In this document: one piece after another, positions 10,655-21,940 of the stretch
Numbering within the stretch: the first letter of the stretch is position 1
How the letters are laid out: the number at the start of each line of letters is the position of its first letter
Assembly: GCA_021209875.1 (NCBI GenBank)
Contig: JAGYVD010000002.1
Span: forward strand, 4,650,001-4,714,000
Reading direction: 5' to 3'
From: Rosellinia necatrix
Taxonomy: Eukaryota; Ascomycota; Sordariomycetes; Xylariales; Xylariaceae
Length of the DNA: 64,000 bases
Position numbers and translations under genes: made by a program
Notes under the pieces: generated by a model
Database searches by the model: none
Seen by the model: only the letters and a program-made list of their open reading frames with translations
Told to the model about the DNA's origin: nothing

Positions 10655-11719
10655 TTAAGTCGTGGTGGTCGTCGTTGCGGCGGCGGTACTGACGGCAGCA
10701 GCAGCAGCCTCGGCCTTCTTGCGCTCCTTTTCCCTCTGCGCGGCGCGTAGTCTGGCCATTGTCGAGGAGAAGTCTCCGGACACTAGGGGATTCGATGTAG
10801 GGGGCCGCGTGCCGGCTGTGGACTTGAATGGGGAAGAAGAAGAGGAGGAGGGCAGTTTGGCGGCGGCGGTTGTTGGTATTGCGGCGGTGGAGCCGCCGAC
10901 GTTTTCGTCTTTTGGTAGGGGGGTCTCGTATTTTCCGGCTGTGGTGGTGTTGCTGCTGTTGCTATCCTCGTCGCCGTTCTTCTTTTTCTTGTCTCCCCTC
11001 CGCGCTGCCTTCTCGGCCTTGCGCTCCCGCAGCTTGCGCTCGATATCCGCTATCCGCTCGTCTAACTCGTCTGCTGCCGCCGGGCGGGCGGTCGTATCCC
11101 CCAGTCTCTCGCCCGCGGGCGTAGACGCGGCGGCAGCAGCCGGGACATGCGCGGGACTGGGCCGTCCCGGCTCGTCTCTTGCGTCCCTTCGCATCGCCTC
11201 TACGCCAGCGCCATCCTCTCGCGTCCTCTCGCGCTCGCGTTCTCTGGCCTCGGCCTCCTCCCTCATCCTCCGGCGCCTCTCGAGGTGTTCCCGCCCCTTC
11301 TGCATAAGCGCCCTCTTCTCGGCCTCCGTCATCATGTGTCTGCCGTCGCTGTCGCCGTCGCCGGCCTTCCGCTTGACGCCGCGCTCCCGGGCCTCGAGGT
11401 CGTCGATCATCGCCCTCTTCTTCGCGTCGAGCGCTGCCCGCGCCGCTGCCGTCCGCGCGGCCGCCGCCCGCCCGGCGTCGTACGCGGCCCGCGCCTCGGG
11501 CGACGAGAGCACGTCGCGCGCCCGCTCGAACAGCTGCCAGACCTCCGGGTCGAACGCCTTCGCCTTGTCCGGGTGGTGCTTCAGCGACGCCTTGCGCCAC
11601 GCCCGGTGCACTTCGGGCTGCGCCGCGTCGGCTGGCACCGACAGCAGTTCGTACAGGTCCTTGTTCGCCGTCGCGTACTCGCGCGCGTACTCTAGGAGTT
11701 CCGATTTCTTGTCTTCCAT
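10655..11719 (-). CDS. J-domain (DnaJ/Hsp40) protein, Cwf23/Cwc23-like
   Basis: Single-exon gene of 354 aa starting at the ATG at 11719. Residues about 20-85 form a J domain: DLYELLSV, helix II WRKASLKH, the HPD triad at 49-51, and helix III with FERARDVLSSPEARAAYD. The rest is a long Lys/Arg/Glu-rich helical region (about residues 90-190, including RRRRMREEAEARERERER) and a Ser/Thr/Ala-rich tail ending in a poly-Thr run. A short N-terminal J domain followed by a charged coiled coil fits the spliceosome-associated Cwf23/Cwc23/DNAJC17 class of Hsp70 co-chaperones. The RRM of DNAJC17 is not evident, so the assignment is by architecture only. GC-rich codon use creates a long antisense frame (402 aa) that I treat as a shadow. 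The next gene upstream, also on the minus strand, ends 1.0 kb away. Confidence 0.82.
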   Translation of the reverse strand: MEDKKSELLEYAREYATANKDLYELLSVPADAAQPEVHRAWRKASLKHHPDKAKAFDPEVWQLFERARDVLSSPEARAAYDAGRAAAARTAAARAALDAKKRAMIDDLEARERGVKRKAGDGDSDGRHMMTEAEKRALMQKGREHLERRRRMREEAEARERERERTREDGAGVEAMRRDARDEPGRPSPAHVPAAAAASTPAGERLGDTTARPAAADELDERIADIERKLRERKAEKAARRGDKKKKNGDEDSNSSNTTTAGKYETPLPKDENVGGSTAAIPTTAAAKLPSSSSSSPFKSTAGTRPPTSNPLVSGDFSSTMARLRAAQREKERKKAEAAAAAVSTAAATTTTTT

Positions 11720-12743
11720 CCTTGCTCTTATCCAGGCGTTCCTCCTCTCTTGCTTTTCTTTTTTTTTTTTTGGGTGGGTTTTTCTGTCCTCTCCTTCCCT
11801 ATTTCTTTTCGTTGCGGGTGTCGTAGGTACGAAGATGGTGGGCGTATGGTGTGCGTATATAGACCATTAGGCCGTGAAGCTTCCTCTTGTGTGCGTGTGC
11901 GAGTTGTAAGTCTGCTGATGGGATCGAAATTAGGCAGATTGAGTTCAGATAAATCAACAGCCTACTTAGGTACCTAGCTATAAGCTATAGGCTACAGGTA
12001 CTAAAGTTTCTATTACATAAGCACTCGTTCAAGGACGGCTCCACCTATTATGCACTTATGTGGGTAACTAATTTGTGTAACTACATATGCAATTTTCTTG
12101 ATCAGTTAAATTAACTACCTATCAGACTACTTAGGTAGGTAGGTGGGCGGTAACTGAGAGGTTGCTTCTTGAATCCCGCTCCCTTGAAACTTGTCATTCA
12201 GACAATAGCAGGTGGTTTCATCCCTGTGTTTCCGACCCTCTCTCATATTCGTCACCCATATCTTCACCGAATGAATTGATTTAAGTGATTCATAGAAACT
12301 AATAAATAAAATGAATAGTTTACATTCTTGGTCAATGCTCCACATGCTGTCTACGCGTAATTATACATGCTCTATAAGCTAGCTATTCGCGATATCTGAT
12401 AAAGCTATGATTTATAGGCAGCCCCTACGTCAGCTACTGGGGGGCGTCGTCCCTAGAGTATAGAAGTTATGCTTCCATCCCACTCATCCATAGTGTACAT
12501 GTCAAAAAACCCATCCACCTCATAAACAGAATGCTATGATATGTGTCCCGAGAACGCCGTCTGGGTGAAGAGTCAATGCAGCGCAAATAAAGCAAACCAG
12601 CCCGAACCAGGGTATCTTAATGCCTGCTAGTAGACAAGGAACAGCTGAATGAAGATTCAAATCCCAGTAGGCTTGTAGAACGCCACGAAATGCCCAGTTC
12701 AAGTACGCGCCGTTTCCATGCTTTCATACAAAAAGTAGTGACA
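11720..12743. other. 1.0 kb intergenic region
   Basis: Promoter and leader side of the J-domain gene (T-run near 11759-11771 on the plus strand) and 3' flank of the RING/PHD gene. Contains an AGGTAGGTAGGT cluster at about 12131-12145 and otherwise AT-rich unique sequence. No gene seen. Confidence 0.6.
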
Positions 12744-14843
12744 TCACGCCTTGATATCTGCGACAGCTCGTGCGACTTCTTTGGTGGCGATCTTTTCAAA
12801 CCGAACTCGAGCTTGGTCGTCCAGCTCCAGCTCAGAGGCCTCTTTATAGAGCCTGTGGCTCAGATCGCGGTTGATACTAGCGTACTGATCTGCCGTGAGT
12901 TGTCCGGATTTCCAATGCGGCTTAAGCGCGTTCTTAACGATGCCGCTGATACTCTCTTTCATCTCGAAAGGCAATTCATTGCGCGTTGGCGAAACGTTGG
13001 GCGAATGTGCTAGATTATTGCCGATATCTTCGGATCTGCGTCGCCGCGGCCTCGGTTGTCTGATCTCCAGAGTAATGCTTGGGCCGTTGCTTTGATGTTG
13101 CTGTTGTTGGCGGGGGTGCGATTCAGAATCACTATGATCTCCAATATCTCTACTAACCATATCTCTGCTAATCATATAATTAGCTGGAGGGTAGATCGGT
13201 TCTATCCTCGAGCTGAGGGAAAGCGGTGAGCCAGGCCGATCGCCGATTCCACGAGGTGGTGGTGTCATCGACAAGGCTCGTGGACTGCTATACCCCGAAG
13301 GTGAAGGTGATGTTACGGGTGATTGCAAATCAATACCAGGCTTAGGGGTGGCAAGAAGAGCCCGGATATTCTCATCGTCCGATGCCGTGCTCATTTCGAC
13401 TTCTTTTAATAAGGATGAGAGAAACGAGGGACCCTCTGCGATCTGTACAGGTGAATGCGCTACGCCATTCGTGGACAATCCGATTGGTGCAGGCTCGGTG
13501 TTTTGCACGAGAGTATGGTGAGACGAAGACGCTTCGGACTGGGTCTGAACCCGCCTTGTTCTAGGACGTTTAAGCTTCCTTTCCGGAGGAGGGGGTTCAA
13601 CAGGAGATGCCGTTATAGACCGGGATTTACGCTTCCTGCGATTTGGGCTGGATGAAATTGGGGCCTCAACTTCCATGGCCTTCTCCAGTGCCCCCCATGC
13701 TTGTTTTTCTTCATGACTTTCTTGGGGAGGTAGCTGCTGTGGTGGCGGTTGCCTTGTAATTTGTTCGGGAAGAATGATAGGGAGGTTTTCGGCGAAAACG
13801 TCGCGGGCGCCAAGACGACTTGCAATATTAAGACGTTGCTGCCATCTCTGATACTCCCGTCGATCCCTTTCACTGCGCTGCTGTGATCGTCGATAATTAT
13901 GCAATGCTTCATCATCCTCCTGGTTGTCGAGGTCAATATTCAAGGCATCCCATACACGTCCAGCAATTTGACCCCAGGCGCCTTGCCATTCATCCGAACG
14001 AGCCCGTTGTCTAGCACGTCTCATAGTCGCCTGAGTCCGTGGCAAGTAATCAGAGCGGCCATCAGAAAAACCAGCGGAGCCGGTAGGTATCAAATCCGGG
14101 CCATCCAACTCAGCGGCGAGTAGTTCACAAGCTGCCTCCGAGCATTCTAGGCAAAACCAATGGCCGCGAGGAACAGAGTTCAAGCCAACACAGTATGTAT
14201 GGTATGGTGCATCGCAGTTGTCGCAAAGGAGAAGGACATCTTCGTGGTCGGCGGTATTACAGATCGGGCACGGTCGTGCATCCGTCTCTTCTTCGGGATT
14301 CTCGTCAAGCCATGCCTGCGGGTCAAACTCGGCAACTTGCTTTTTATCCTCAACCTTGTAGGATGATAGCAGAGTACCTTTGCAACAATGATTAGCCTTG
14401 ATTCCACGACATGCACGACATGCACGAAAGCAAACACTGGCACGGAGTGACTTACCACCAACCCTATCATAGACGTGCACCAGATGAAAAGTTTGGCGGC
14501 AGATGGGGCAACTATTAGCCTTCTCTGTCCATTCCCTTAAACAAGAATCATGGAGGGTATGGCCGCAGACTTGGATAATGGCAATTTTATTATCGTCGTC
14601 TATCCTCGGCGATTCAGTGCCGATGGTGATTGTGTTGTTGCTGCCGTTATCGTCACTAGTGCGGGTTGGCGATGGCGATATTGCCCCATCACAGGTAAGT
14701 GTGGGGGAAGGTTTAGAGGTCGAGGCATGTAAAACGCCATGACTACGATGGGGGCTGTCGGGGGACGGTGGTTGTTGAAGTGGTGATGGTTGTTGTTGTT
14801 GCACGTCTAGACTATCTAGACAGACGATACATTGATCAGCCAT
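12744..14843 (-). CDS. RING and PHD finger protein (PHRF1-like)
   Basis: Probable nuclear ubiquitin ligase/chromatin reader. Exons 14843-14456 and 14377-12744 give 673 aa. The intron 14378-14455 (78 nt; GTAAGT...AAAG) is inferred because removing it joins VGG to TLLSSYKVEDKK cleanly; it is a multiple of three and stop-free. N-terminal RING: Cys5-x2-Cys8, an 84-residue Ser/Pro/Gln-rich insert, then Cys93-x-His95-x2-His98-x2-Cys101 and Cys112-x2-Cys115. PHD finger at about 166-208 (CPIC...CDNCDAPYHTYC...WFCLEC). The middle is a low-complexity Ser/Pro/Arg-rich region with basic KRKSR and KRPRTRR patches. The C-terminal ~70 residues (ISGIVKNALKPHWKSGQLT onward) form a conserved-looking helical domain, as in PHRF1-like proteins. 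The RING-PHD order and the C-terminal domain support PHRF1 kinship. The substrate is unknown. Confidence 0.82.
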   Translation of the reverse strand: MADQCIVCLDSLDVQQQQPSPLQQPPSPDSPHRSHGVLHASTSKPSPTLTCDGAISPSPTRTSDDNGSNNTITIGTESPRIDDDNKIAIIQVCGHTLHDSCLREWTEKANSCPICRQTFHLVHVYDRVGGKSLRASVCFRACRACRGIKANHCCKGTLLSSYKVEDKKQVAEFDPQAWLDENPEEETDARPCPICNTADHEDVLLLCDNCDAPYHTYCVGLNSVPRGHWFCLECSEAACELLAAELDGPDLIPTGSAGFSDGRSDYLPRTQATMRRARQRARSDEWQGAWGQIAGRVWDALNIDLDNQEDDEALHNYRRSQQRSERDRREYQRWQQRLNIASRLGARDVFAENLPIILPEQITRQPPPQQLPPQESHEEKQAWGALEKAMEVEAPISSSPNRRKRKSRSITASPVEPPPPERKLKRPRTRRVQTQSEASSSHHTLVQNTEPAPIGLSTNGVAHSPVQIAEGPSFLSSLLKEVEMSTASDDENIRALLATPKPGIDLQSPVTSPSPSGYSSPRALSMTPPPRGIGDRPGSPLSLSSRIEPIYPPANYMISRDMVSRDIGDHSDSESHPRQQQQHQSNGPSITLEIRQPRPRRRRSEDIGNNLAHSPNVSPTRNELPFEMKESISGIVKNALKPHWKSGQLTADQYASINRDLSHRLYKEASELELDDQARVRFEKIATKEVARAVADIKA

Positions 14844-16008
14844 CAGGGGAGAGTTTTATGAGCCGACGGATCTGGAATTTCGACATATAAGGACTCTATA
14901 AAAGCCTTTTATAAGAGATTGCTGGCGGCAGGCAGCAGGGGGGGGGGATAAGAAAGCCAAGTGATACTCGGCGATGAGAGTGTAAGTCGTGATGGGACGG
15001 CGTTGCACCGGACCAATAGTATGCCGAAGGAGCGTTACGTGGTTGTTCTGTACCCTGTGCAAGTTGATCTGTGCAGATGATTTGTATGGGTTTCCGGGCG
15101 TACAGCTACTGTCTGTCTGGATGCAAAATAGGGTGCTAGCTAGTAGCAGCCTTTCTGTACAAGCAATGATGACGAAAAGGCTATACTAGGAAGCGACCGG
15201 GTTTGTTGTCGTGCATATACTGTCGTGCATATACAACGCAAATGGCCAGCCGGCCGTCTATGAGTCGGGATTTTGAGATTGCGCCTTGGTCTGAGGGGCA
15301 AGAAGAAGGAGACGGGCCGATAATGAGATAGAATGCCCACCGCAGTGCTGGTGGTCAAAGAAAGACGGGTGTGTTGGGGAAGAGGAAGAGGGAATATATG
15401 GGAAACGGTATTTGGGATAGGGACCTCTCACACGACCCTAAGGTGGTATGGCTCAGGGACGGACGAAGGCTGGTCTGGGAGTCTTGGATAGCGGGGAACG
15501 GGAAAATGGGGAATGTCGCGGTGCTAATGCTAATGCTAATGGAACAGGGACGGGAAAGAAACAGCCCGTATAACCAGAGCGAGAGAAAGAGGAACACACA
15601 GATAGAGGTGGACAAACAGATGGAAAGAAAGCCTGATGTTCTGTTCGCCCCTCGAAGATGATGGCAGGGAAGAAGGCGGGATGTACTGTGGAATAGTAAG
15701 GATATAGCAGGTAGTGAGTGGGTAGTCCAGTCAATGCGTGCACGGAGCCAGCACGCCACAGCCGGCAAACCAGGTTAAGCACTCAGGTACTTAAAAACAC
15801 AAAGGTACCGTGGACTCGGTGTTGATTAGATGCAAATTGCAGTCGCGATGCGACTGTAGGTACCACGGTACAGAACACCTGTATACTGCCGAGGTGGTGT
15901 TGGACCACTTGGGTGTGTTATATGGGGAGGTGTAGGTAGTAGGTTAGGGTTAACAGTTAACAAAAGGCGGGTTGACAAGAGGCAGACAGACAAAAGGCAG
16001 AGATAGAG

Positions 16009-16012
<4 letters not shown>

Positions 16013-16040
<28 letters not shown>
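16013..16040. repeat. (GA)n microsatellite
   Basis: Uninterrupted AGAGAG run of about 28 bases inside the 14.8-19.5 kb gap. Confidence 0.85.
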
Positions 16041-16914
16041 CGTAGGTAGGCGGCAAGGAAGTAGGGCGTTGTTCAGGTGAGCTGGATAGTGGATGGCTGG
16101 TCCGTAGGCCGCGACAGCCTCAACGTCAGAAATCGGATCTAAGTATACCTAACGTTTACCCACAGAAAGTGGGCGGATAGGTAGGTAGGTATCTAAGATG
16201 CTCGGTAGTGGTAGGCAGGTGCGTTAGTCCCAGTAGTTACTACTACGTATGTAGATAGGTAGTATGGTAACTGTAGGTAGGTAGATTATGTATGTATGCA
16301 GGCGGATAGGGGAAGAGAGGTATACTGGGGATGGGCACTGTGTGTGTGCACAGAAAGTGAGGTGTTACGAATCTTGGAGTTGCGGATTTAGTATTCACTC
16401 TTTCAGGGGTACTAGGTAGGTAGCACAAGTAGGAATAATCAAAAGAGATCGAAGGTGCAGGTGATGATGAGTGAGTGAATGGGCAAGAAGGAAAGTCGGG
16501 TCGGGAAGTCGAGCTAGTTAGGCAGAGACGACTGGGCAGGCCCTGGCCCTGGCCCGTTCTAACTGTCTGTCATCGCTGCTGTAGCCAGCAAGGAAAGCGA
16601 TGAGCTTAGTAGGGGACATCCATATCCGGTATAGCGACAGAGACTCAGGTGAGTTCTATCCCACCCTCCTGGAAAGCCGCACGGGCCAGCCACCAAGTCA
16701 GTACCCAGGTACACTAACGAGAATCCGTATGGATACAACCTCCATCAAGATTCATACCTATGGTTGGGCAAGTAGGTAGGTAACTAAGGTATCTAATCTA
16801 CCTGGGATACCACCGTTTTAGCTTAACGAGTAAACGGCAACGAAACCCGTGTCTATATCCGTAATTCAAAGCATAAGCAAAACGACGTTGGCTCATTTAC
16901 CCGCTAGGTTACCT

Positions 16915-17005
16915 AAGCCCATACCTAGGTAGGTAGTTATCGCTGCTCACACAGATAGGTACGTAACTGGTTACTTAGCTACCCAGGTAGGTAGGTAGGT
17001 GTCCC
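16915..17005. repeat. ACCT/AGGT repeat cluster
   Basis: Dense cluster of TACCTAGGTAGGTAG and CAGGTAGGTAGGTAGGTG blocks on both sides of unique sequence. It is one member of the repeat family found in most non-coding gaps of this window. Confidence 0.7.
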
Positions 17006-18125
17006 GTACTGACACCACCAACCATGGGATTACTACATAGGCAAGTAAGTATATTTGATACCTTACTCTCCCTCCAAGGTAGGAGCATTATTATTATCAG
17101 TCAGTCATGCGGATTAATCCTCCCCGGTCCGAGCCCGCTCTTGGTCTGTCGGCGGTCAAACCATTGATGGCCCGACTATGTGTAGATGTGCGCTCGGGAA
17201 TATTCAAGTGCCTGTCTATATTTAGCTCTTGCTATCCCTCCAAAACGGGGACGCTGCGTATGGTGTCACCCATTCCAAGTTTTATGCGATGTTAAGGGTC
17301 TTGGAAGGTCATACCACATGCTGGAAACTAACGTGGTTAGATCAAAAGTAAGTAGGTAGGTACCTCTTTGTAAGTCGTCCCCCAACAGGATACCTACCGT
17401 AGCTAGACAGACAAGCAATTGCCAAACAGGCACTCGGCCTCGAAGAGTGCCGGAATAGAGTATATAGCATAGTCACCCTCAGCGCTTCTCCGAAACCACT
17501 CGGTGCGGTGGAGGCAAATGCAGCCGCCGAGGTGTTGTTGCCATTTAGGTACCGCTTGATATGATATATTAATAATTGATAAGAAGCCCAGCCCATCCTT
17601 GATAGAACCAAGGCTAGAGGAAGAGAGGCAGTTGTTTCCGTCGATCGAGCCATTGGTGCCAGCGGTGGTCATAGCCCTCGGCGGCCATTGGTGCATTTCG
17701 AATATGTGCCTGCCTAGGTAGCGGTCGGCCGCTCTGTGTTCAGCCCTTCTTTGGCCTGCCCCCTCTACTACCTAGGCAGTTAGTTACCTAAGTGTATATG
17801 CGTGGCTTTCTGGTAGTATCTGGTACTTGGTCGGCATGGGCCATCAAGGTGCCTTAGTTGGGGCCGCCACCGACTCCACTTCCCTTTCGGACCATTAAGT
17901 TTAAACACTCCCAACACACTCGGAAGATTCGTGTTGAGAGTTTGGAACCTGCAGTAGAGTAAACCCGAAGTGAGGGGCCAAAAACTATATATCACGTACA
18001 TACTCCCCAGTTGATTTTAACCCGACGGATGCCCGTCCCAGAACTAGCGGTGGGATATGACTCTACGTAGTACAAGTCGTAGTACAAGCAGTGGGATATG
18101 AATATGAATCGTTGAGCGACGTAAC

Positions 18126-18187
18126 TAGGTAGGCAGGTAGGTAGGTAGGTAGGTAGGTAGGTAAGTAGGTAGGTAGGTAAGTAGGTA
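18126..18187. repeat. (GTAG)n tetranucleotide array
   Basis: Longest ACCT/AGGT-type array in the window: about 14 GTAG/GTAA units with occasional GTAAGTAG interruptions. Confidence 0.85.
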
Positions 18188-19537
18188 ACGTGGCTGGTTG
18201 CGTGGTAAGCTCGCATACCTATTCGGTCGTCGACTGGCTAAGCCATTCATAAGATAACGTGACAGGTAAGGCGTCTCGGGTTCCCGTCACCAGACCTCCC
18301 TCGCTATATGAATAACAACAGGGATGGCATACCACGCCATGGCATGGCATTGTTTCTGACATGCCACCTGGGCAGATCCCCCGTGAGCGTCAATTCGGAG
18401 GAGAGTGGCTGCTGGTTAATTCGGCACGGCGTCTCGGCGGGAGGGCATGGGTTCCTGCTCAAGGCCGAAGGCAGCTGGGATATCCGTAGAGCTGCAGAGC
18501 CACAGACTCTCCCCCGGAATAGTAGAGATAGAGAGGTGCAGAGAGATAAGAGACCACGACGCCTGAAGAGGACGATGGTTCATGCATTGCAGCCATTGCA
18601 GCATCGATCATAATTACTTAGTCAGTACCTATCAAGAAAATCTCCGAGAGGCGGCCTCGGGACAAGCCAATGGCTTCGCCGGGTAGCTACCCCAGCAGTA
18701 GGGTTACCTGCCCAGGCAGTGCTAGGTAGGGTCGTAGGTCTCATGTAGCGTGTAGCTTACAAAGACCAAGACTTACAAAGACCAAGACGTACAGTAGCAT
18801 CACGTCGCCGGACCCTCCCATTGGCCCTGGAGAAGGGATTCTGGCTCTGTCGTAGATGGTCTTGGGCGTGGACGGCGCAAAGGACGGTGCAACCTGGTAA
18901 TTGTGGTATTCCATGATTCGATGGTGACAAGAGGCGGCGCGCCTGTCAGGGCCAGTCTCTGAAGATCATATCCACGCCACGTCCGGGAATCCTGGCTGGT
19001 TCAGTTAATCAGCCGGCACGCCTTACCACTTCGGTCATGCCACCCGAGGCTCGCCAGCACTCATCAGCACCTCATCAGCACTCGTCAAGGCTCTTTGACG
19101 TTAGCCACCATCGGATCTTTTCTTGCCCATGGGGATGGCACGCCGAGGCATGGACGGCGATGATTCCCTACCTGGCTAAATACCATGGCTGCGGATCGCA
19201 GCTCGGTCCCACGGCGGAGTGCCGAGCGGTAGATGTATGGTAGATGTATGGTAGATGTATGCACAATATAATATCGGTCAGGGTTGCTGTGCGTTCCCGT
19301 TTGGTTCTATACTTAAGTAGTGCGTGGGACGGGCGTCCGAAGCTTGGTATCGAGTCTGGCTTGATGGTCCTGCCAAAACCCTGACTAACCACCAAATCCC
19401 GGGGTGATAAAATATATACAAGTACAATTTAATATTCCCCCCTTTTTTTTTTAAGGTTCTCCCTCGTTTGCGTCATCCCTTCAGGTGCGGAGGAACCCTT
19501 TGGCATCAGACCCCCAACACCTTCGTCGCCCGCCGCG

Positions 19538-21137
19538 ATGCCCTTCAAGAAGCACACTCGTCAGTACGACGTAGTCATCTATGGCGCCACAGGTAAGCCG
19601 CCGCCAGAGCCGCCTCTCAAATCTCGAAGCCTCATCATCACGGGCTAATGCGGGACAGGCTACACGGGGCTGCTAACGGCCGAGTTCGTCGCCAGCCATT
19701 TCCCCACGGACACCAAATGGGCTGTGGCCGGGCGGTCTACACAGAAGCTCGAGGACGTTGTGAAGACGTGTCAAGCCCTGAATCCTGATCGCAAACCTCC
19801 GCAAGTGGAGGTCTGCAACTTAAATGACACAGACCTGGCTGCGCTAGCAAAGAAGACCTTCGTGCTCATTGCCACGGTAGGGCCGTACGCCAAGTATGGC
19901 GAGTATGCGTTCAAGGCGTGTGCCGCCGCTGGCACCCATTACATCGACTGTACCGGCGAGGCTGTCTGGCACGCAGCAATGATCAAGAAATACAGTGATG
20001 CCGCCAAGGCCAGTGGCGCGTGTAGTGAGTAATTCCTTGTGCCATTCTCCTCCTCTCTACCTACTCCTTCTTTTTGGCCATTTATGTCTTGGGAGCACAT
20101 ACCCCCATGCCCCAGTGGCCACTCACAGAGAACAGACAAAGGAGGATGGGGACTAAATACTGATCCCGGTCATTGTAGTGTTCCCTCAATCCGCAGTGGA
20201 ATCGGCCCCCTCGGATCTGGTTACATTTGCGCTGGCGTCTCGTATCAAATCAGAGCTGTCAGCCCCAGTTGGCGATGTTGTAGTCTCCCTTCACGAGTTC
20301 CAGTACGTCTTCTTCTTCGTCTTCGTCTTCGACGAACACACATGGGTTTCTCTAATACTGTATAGTTCCGCACCTTCGGGGGGAACATTGGCCACAGTCC
20401 TCAACTTGTTCGAGAGTTTCAGCGTAAAAGAGGTGGCAGAATCACATAAACCATATGCCTTGTCTCCTATCCCTAACCCAAAGACTACACCCGAGGCATC
20501 GATACAATCAAAGCTCACGGGAGCTTACCAGGTGCCTAATCTCGGTCTCCAAGCCACGTCCCTGACCGCAGGCACCGACGCCGCTGTGGTGCAACGCACA
20601 TGGGGCTTGCTCCAACAAGAGCCATCTCTACAGAAGCAGGCCTACGGGCCTAACTTCACATTCAGGGAGTTTTCGAAGACAAGGAACGTTGTGACCGCTA
20701 TGGTCACGCATTACAGCTTATTGGTTGGGGGCATACTTTTGGCGTTCTGCCCGCCGTTCCGGAGTCTCTTGCGGAAGTTCGTTTTCCAGCCGGGCCAGGG
20801 CCCGAGCAAAGAAGATTCCGCGAACGATTATGTTGAATTCCGAGGCGTTGCAACACCAGATGTGCAGCCAGCCTCGGGAAAGCAGGCTCTGTGCCGTCTC
20901 TGGTACCAGGGAAGCATGTACCAGCGTGAGTCGCCCAGAACCAAGCATTGTGCGTAACGTCGAGCTCACGCGAATACAGTCACGGCAATATTCCTCTCAG
21001 AAGGGGCTCGGACTCTGCTCGAAGATGATGTCGGGCTGGACGGTGGTATTTACACCCCAGTTTGCTTCGGCCAAAAATACATAGATCGCCTAGACGAGCA
21101 TGGTCTCAAGATAGAGACGAAGATCATAGAGGGCTAG
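19538..21137 (+). CDS. Saccharopine dehydrogenase-like NAD(P)-binding oxidoreductase
   Basis: Member of the saccharopine-dehydrogenase-like / trans-acting enoyl reductase family. The true substrate is unknown, and it is not expected to be a genuine lysine-pathway enzyme. Exons: 19538-19592, 19659-20024, 20179-20302, 20366-20925 and 20980-21137; 420 aa. All junctions are GT-AG and keep frame. The N-terminal Rossmann fold reads VVIYGATGYTG (split by intron 1), followed by WAVAGRS and the LIATVGPYAKYGE and HYIDCTGE segments typical of the family. A hydrophobic stretch (YSLLVGGILLAFCPPF, about residue 285-300) matches the membrane-associated segment found in fungal members, suggesting lipid-droplet or membrane association. 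The C-terminus contains the conserved EGARTLLEDD and GGIYTPVCFG. Intron 3 (63 nt) is stop-free and a multiple of three. The plus-strand neighbour Rmd1-like gene starts 0.8 kb downstream. Confidence 0.87.
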
Positions 21138-21940
21138 GCACAGAAAGCCATAGGTCACGAACTGTATCTATGATGCCTAATTGGCTCCTTCAATATACGA
21201 ATGCTATTCGGTCACACGTTCGCTCAGGTGTTAGGTGTGCCGGGTGTCCTGAGTGAACGACTGGACTTTGGATTTCGGCCGGACGGGGTGAGACGGGCAC
21301 CAGAATGTCTCTTACACGTCTGATTCTGCTTACCCTGGAGGCCATGTACCTAAGTAACTTACCCATCTCTATATTTGGTACCGCTTGGTTACCTACTTAA
21401 GTACTTATGCACCTAACTAGTTAGTTAGTTATTATTTATTTTATTTTTTTCTTCGTTTCCAATTGGCCGTCTATATGGTATCGGCCTGTCCCCACAGATC
21501 GTGGCTGGTCTCTCCTGTAAGTGATCGGCGATTGTTAGTGGCTGCTCCCGAGTACCTTGCCTACCTGCTCAGGTACCATTTTGGTATGAACTCAACGTCA
21601 TTGTCTTGGACACTAAGTAGGTACGTCTAAACCTACCGGGTAACCTAAGAGACTCGGTTAGTGGGTAGCTCAGCGGTTTGATTCGACTCTAGGTTCCTCA
21701 TTAACGCTCATTAAAAAGTAAATACCTACAACCCTCCGTGAATTTACAATCCGATGTCCCAGCAGGTCCAATTGCTTTCCTCCCAACCATTGCCGTCGCA
21801 TGGCAGCATCGCCGCAACCACACTGCAATCCCACGCGCCGTGACACGCCTTTCCCACATCGCGGCGGCGTGCCCCCATATTGGATCTGGCGGTAGTCTAG
21901 ACAGCCTCGTATAGAGTTCTTCGCGCGCCTCTCCGCCGCC
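21138..21940. other. 0.8 kb intergenic region
   Basis: 3' flank of the oxidoreductase and promoter of the Rmd1-like gene. It contains scattered ACCT motifs and a short TAGT/TATTTATTTTATT stretch (about 21418-21450). No gene seen. Confidence 0.6.

Larger units (their letters stand above)
14844..19537. other. 4.7 kb intergenic region, repeat-rich
   Basis: No gene supported. It begins with the RING/PHD promoter. It contains a (GA)n microsatellite (about 16013-16040) and many ACCT/AGGT clusters (about 16178-16190, 16773-16800, 16915-17005, 18126-18187). It also has a 20-bp duplication near 18758-18790 (TTACAAAGACCAAGACTTAC type) and three copies of a 12-bp unit at 19224-19260. Open frames of 60-137 aa here (for example 15355-15768 minus) have low-complexity composition and no domain. 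The C/T-rich stretch at about 19436-19537 looks like the leader of the downstream oxidoreductase. Confidence 0.55.

Noticed and set aside
10662..11870. 402-aa plus-strand open frame
   Set aside because: It lies antisense to the J-domain gene, whose product has a clear domain. The frame is Ser/Ala/Leu low complexity from GC-rich codons.
15355..15768. 137-aa minus-strand frame in the 14.8-19.5 kb gap
   Set aside because: Ser/Leu/Phe-rich low complexity from purine-rich plus-strand DNA, with no recognisable domain.
18126..18187. CRISPR-like array
   Set aside because: Simple tetranucleotide repeat without unique spacers, in a eukaryotic genome.
21660..21705. TAGCTCAGCGGTTTGATTCGACTC, resembling tRNA D and T arms
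   Set aside because: The arms are too close together and no anticodon stem or acceptor stem can be formed.
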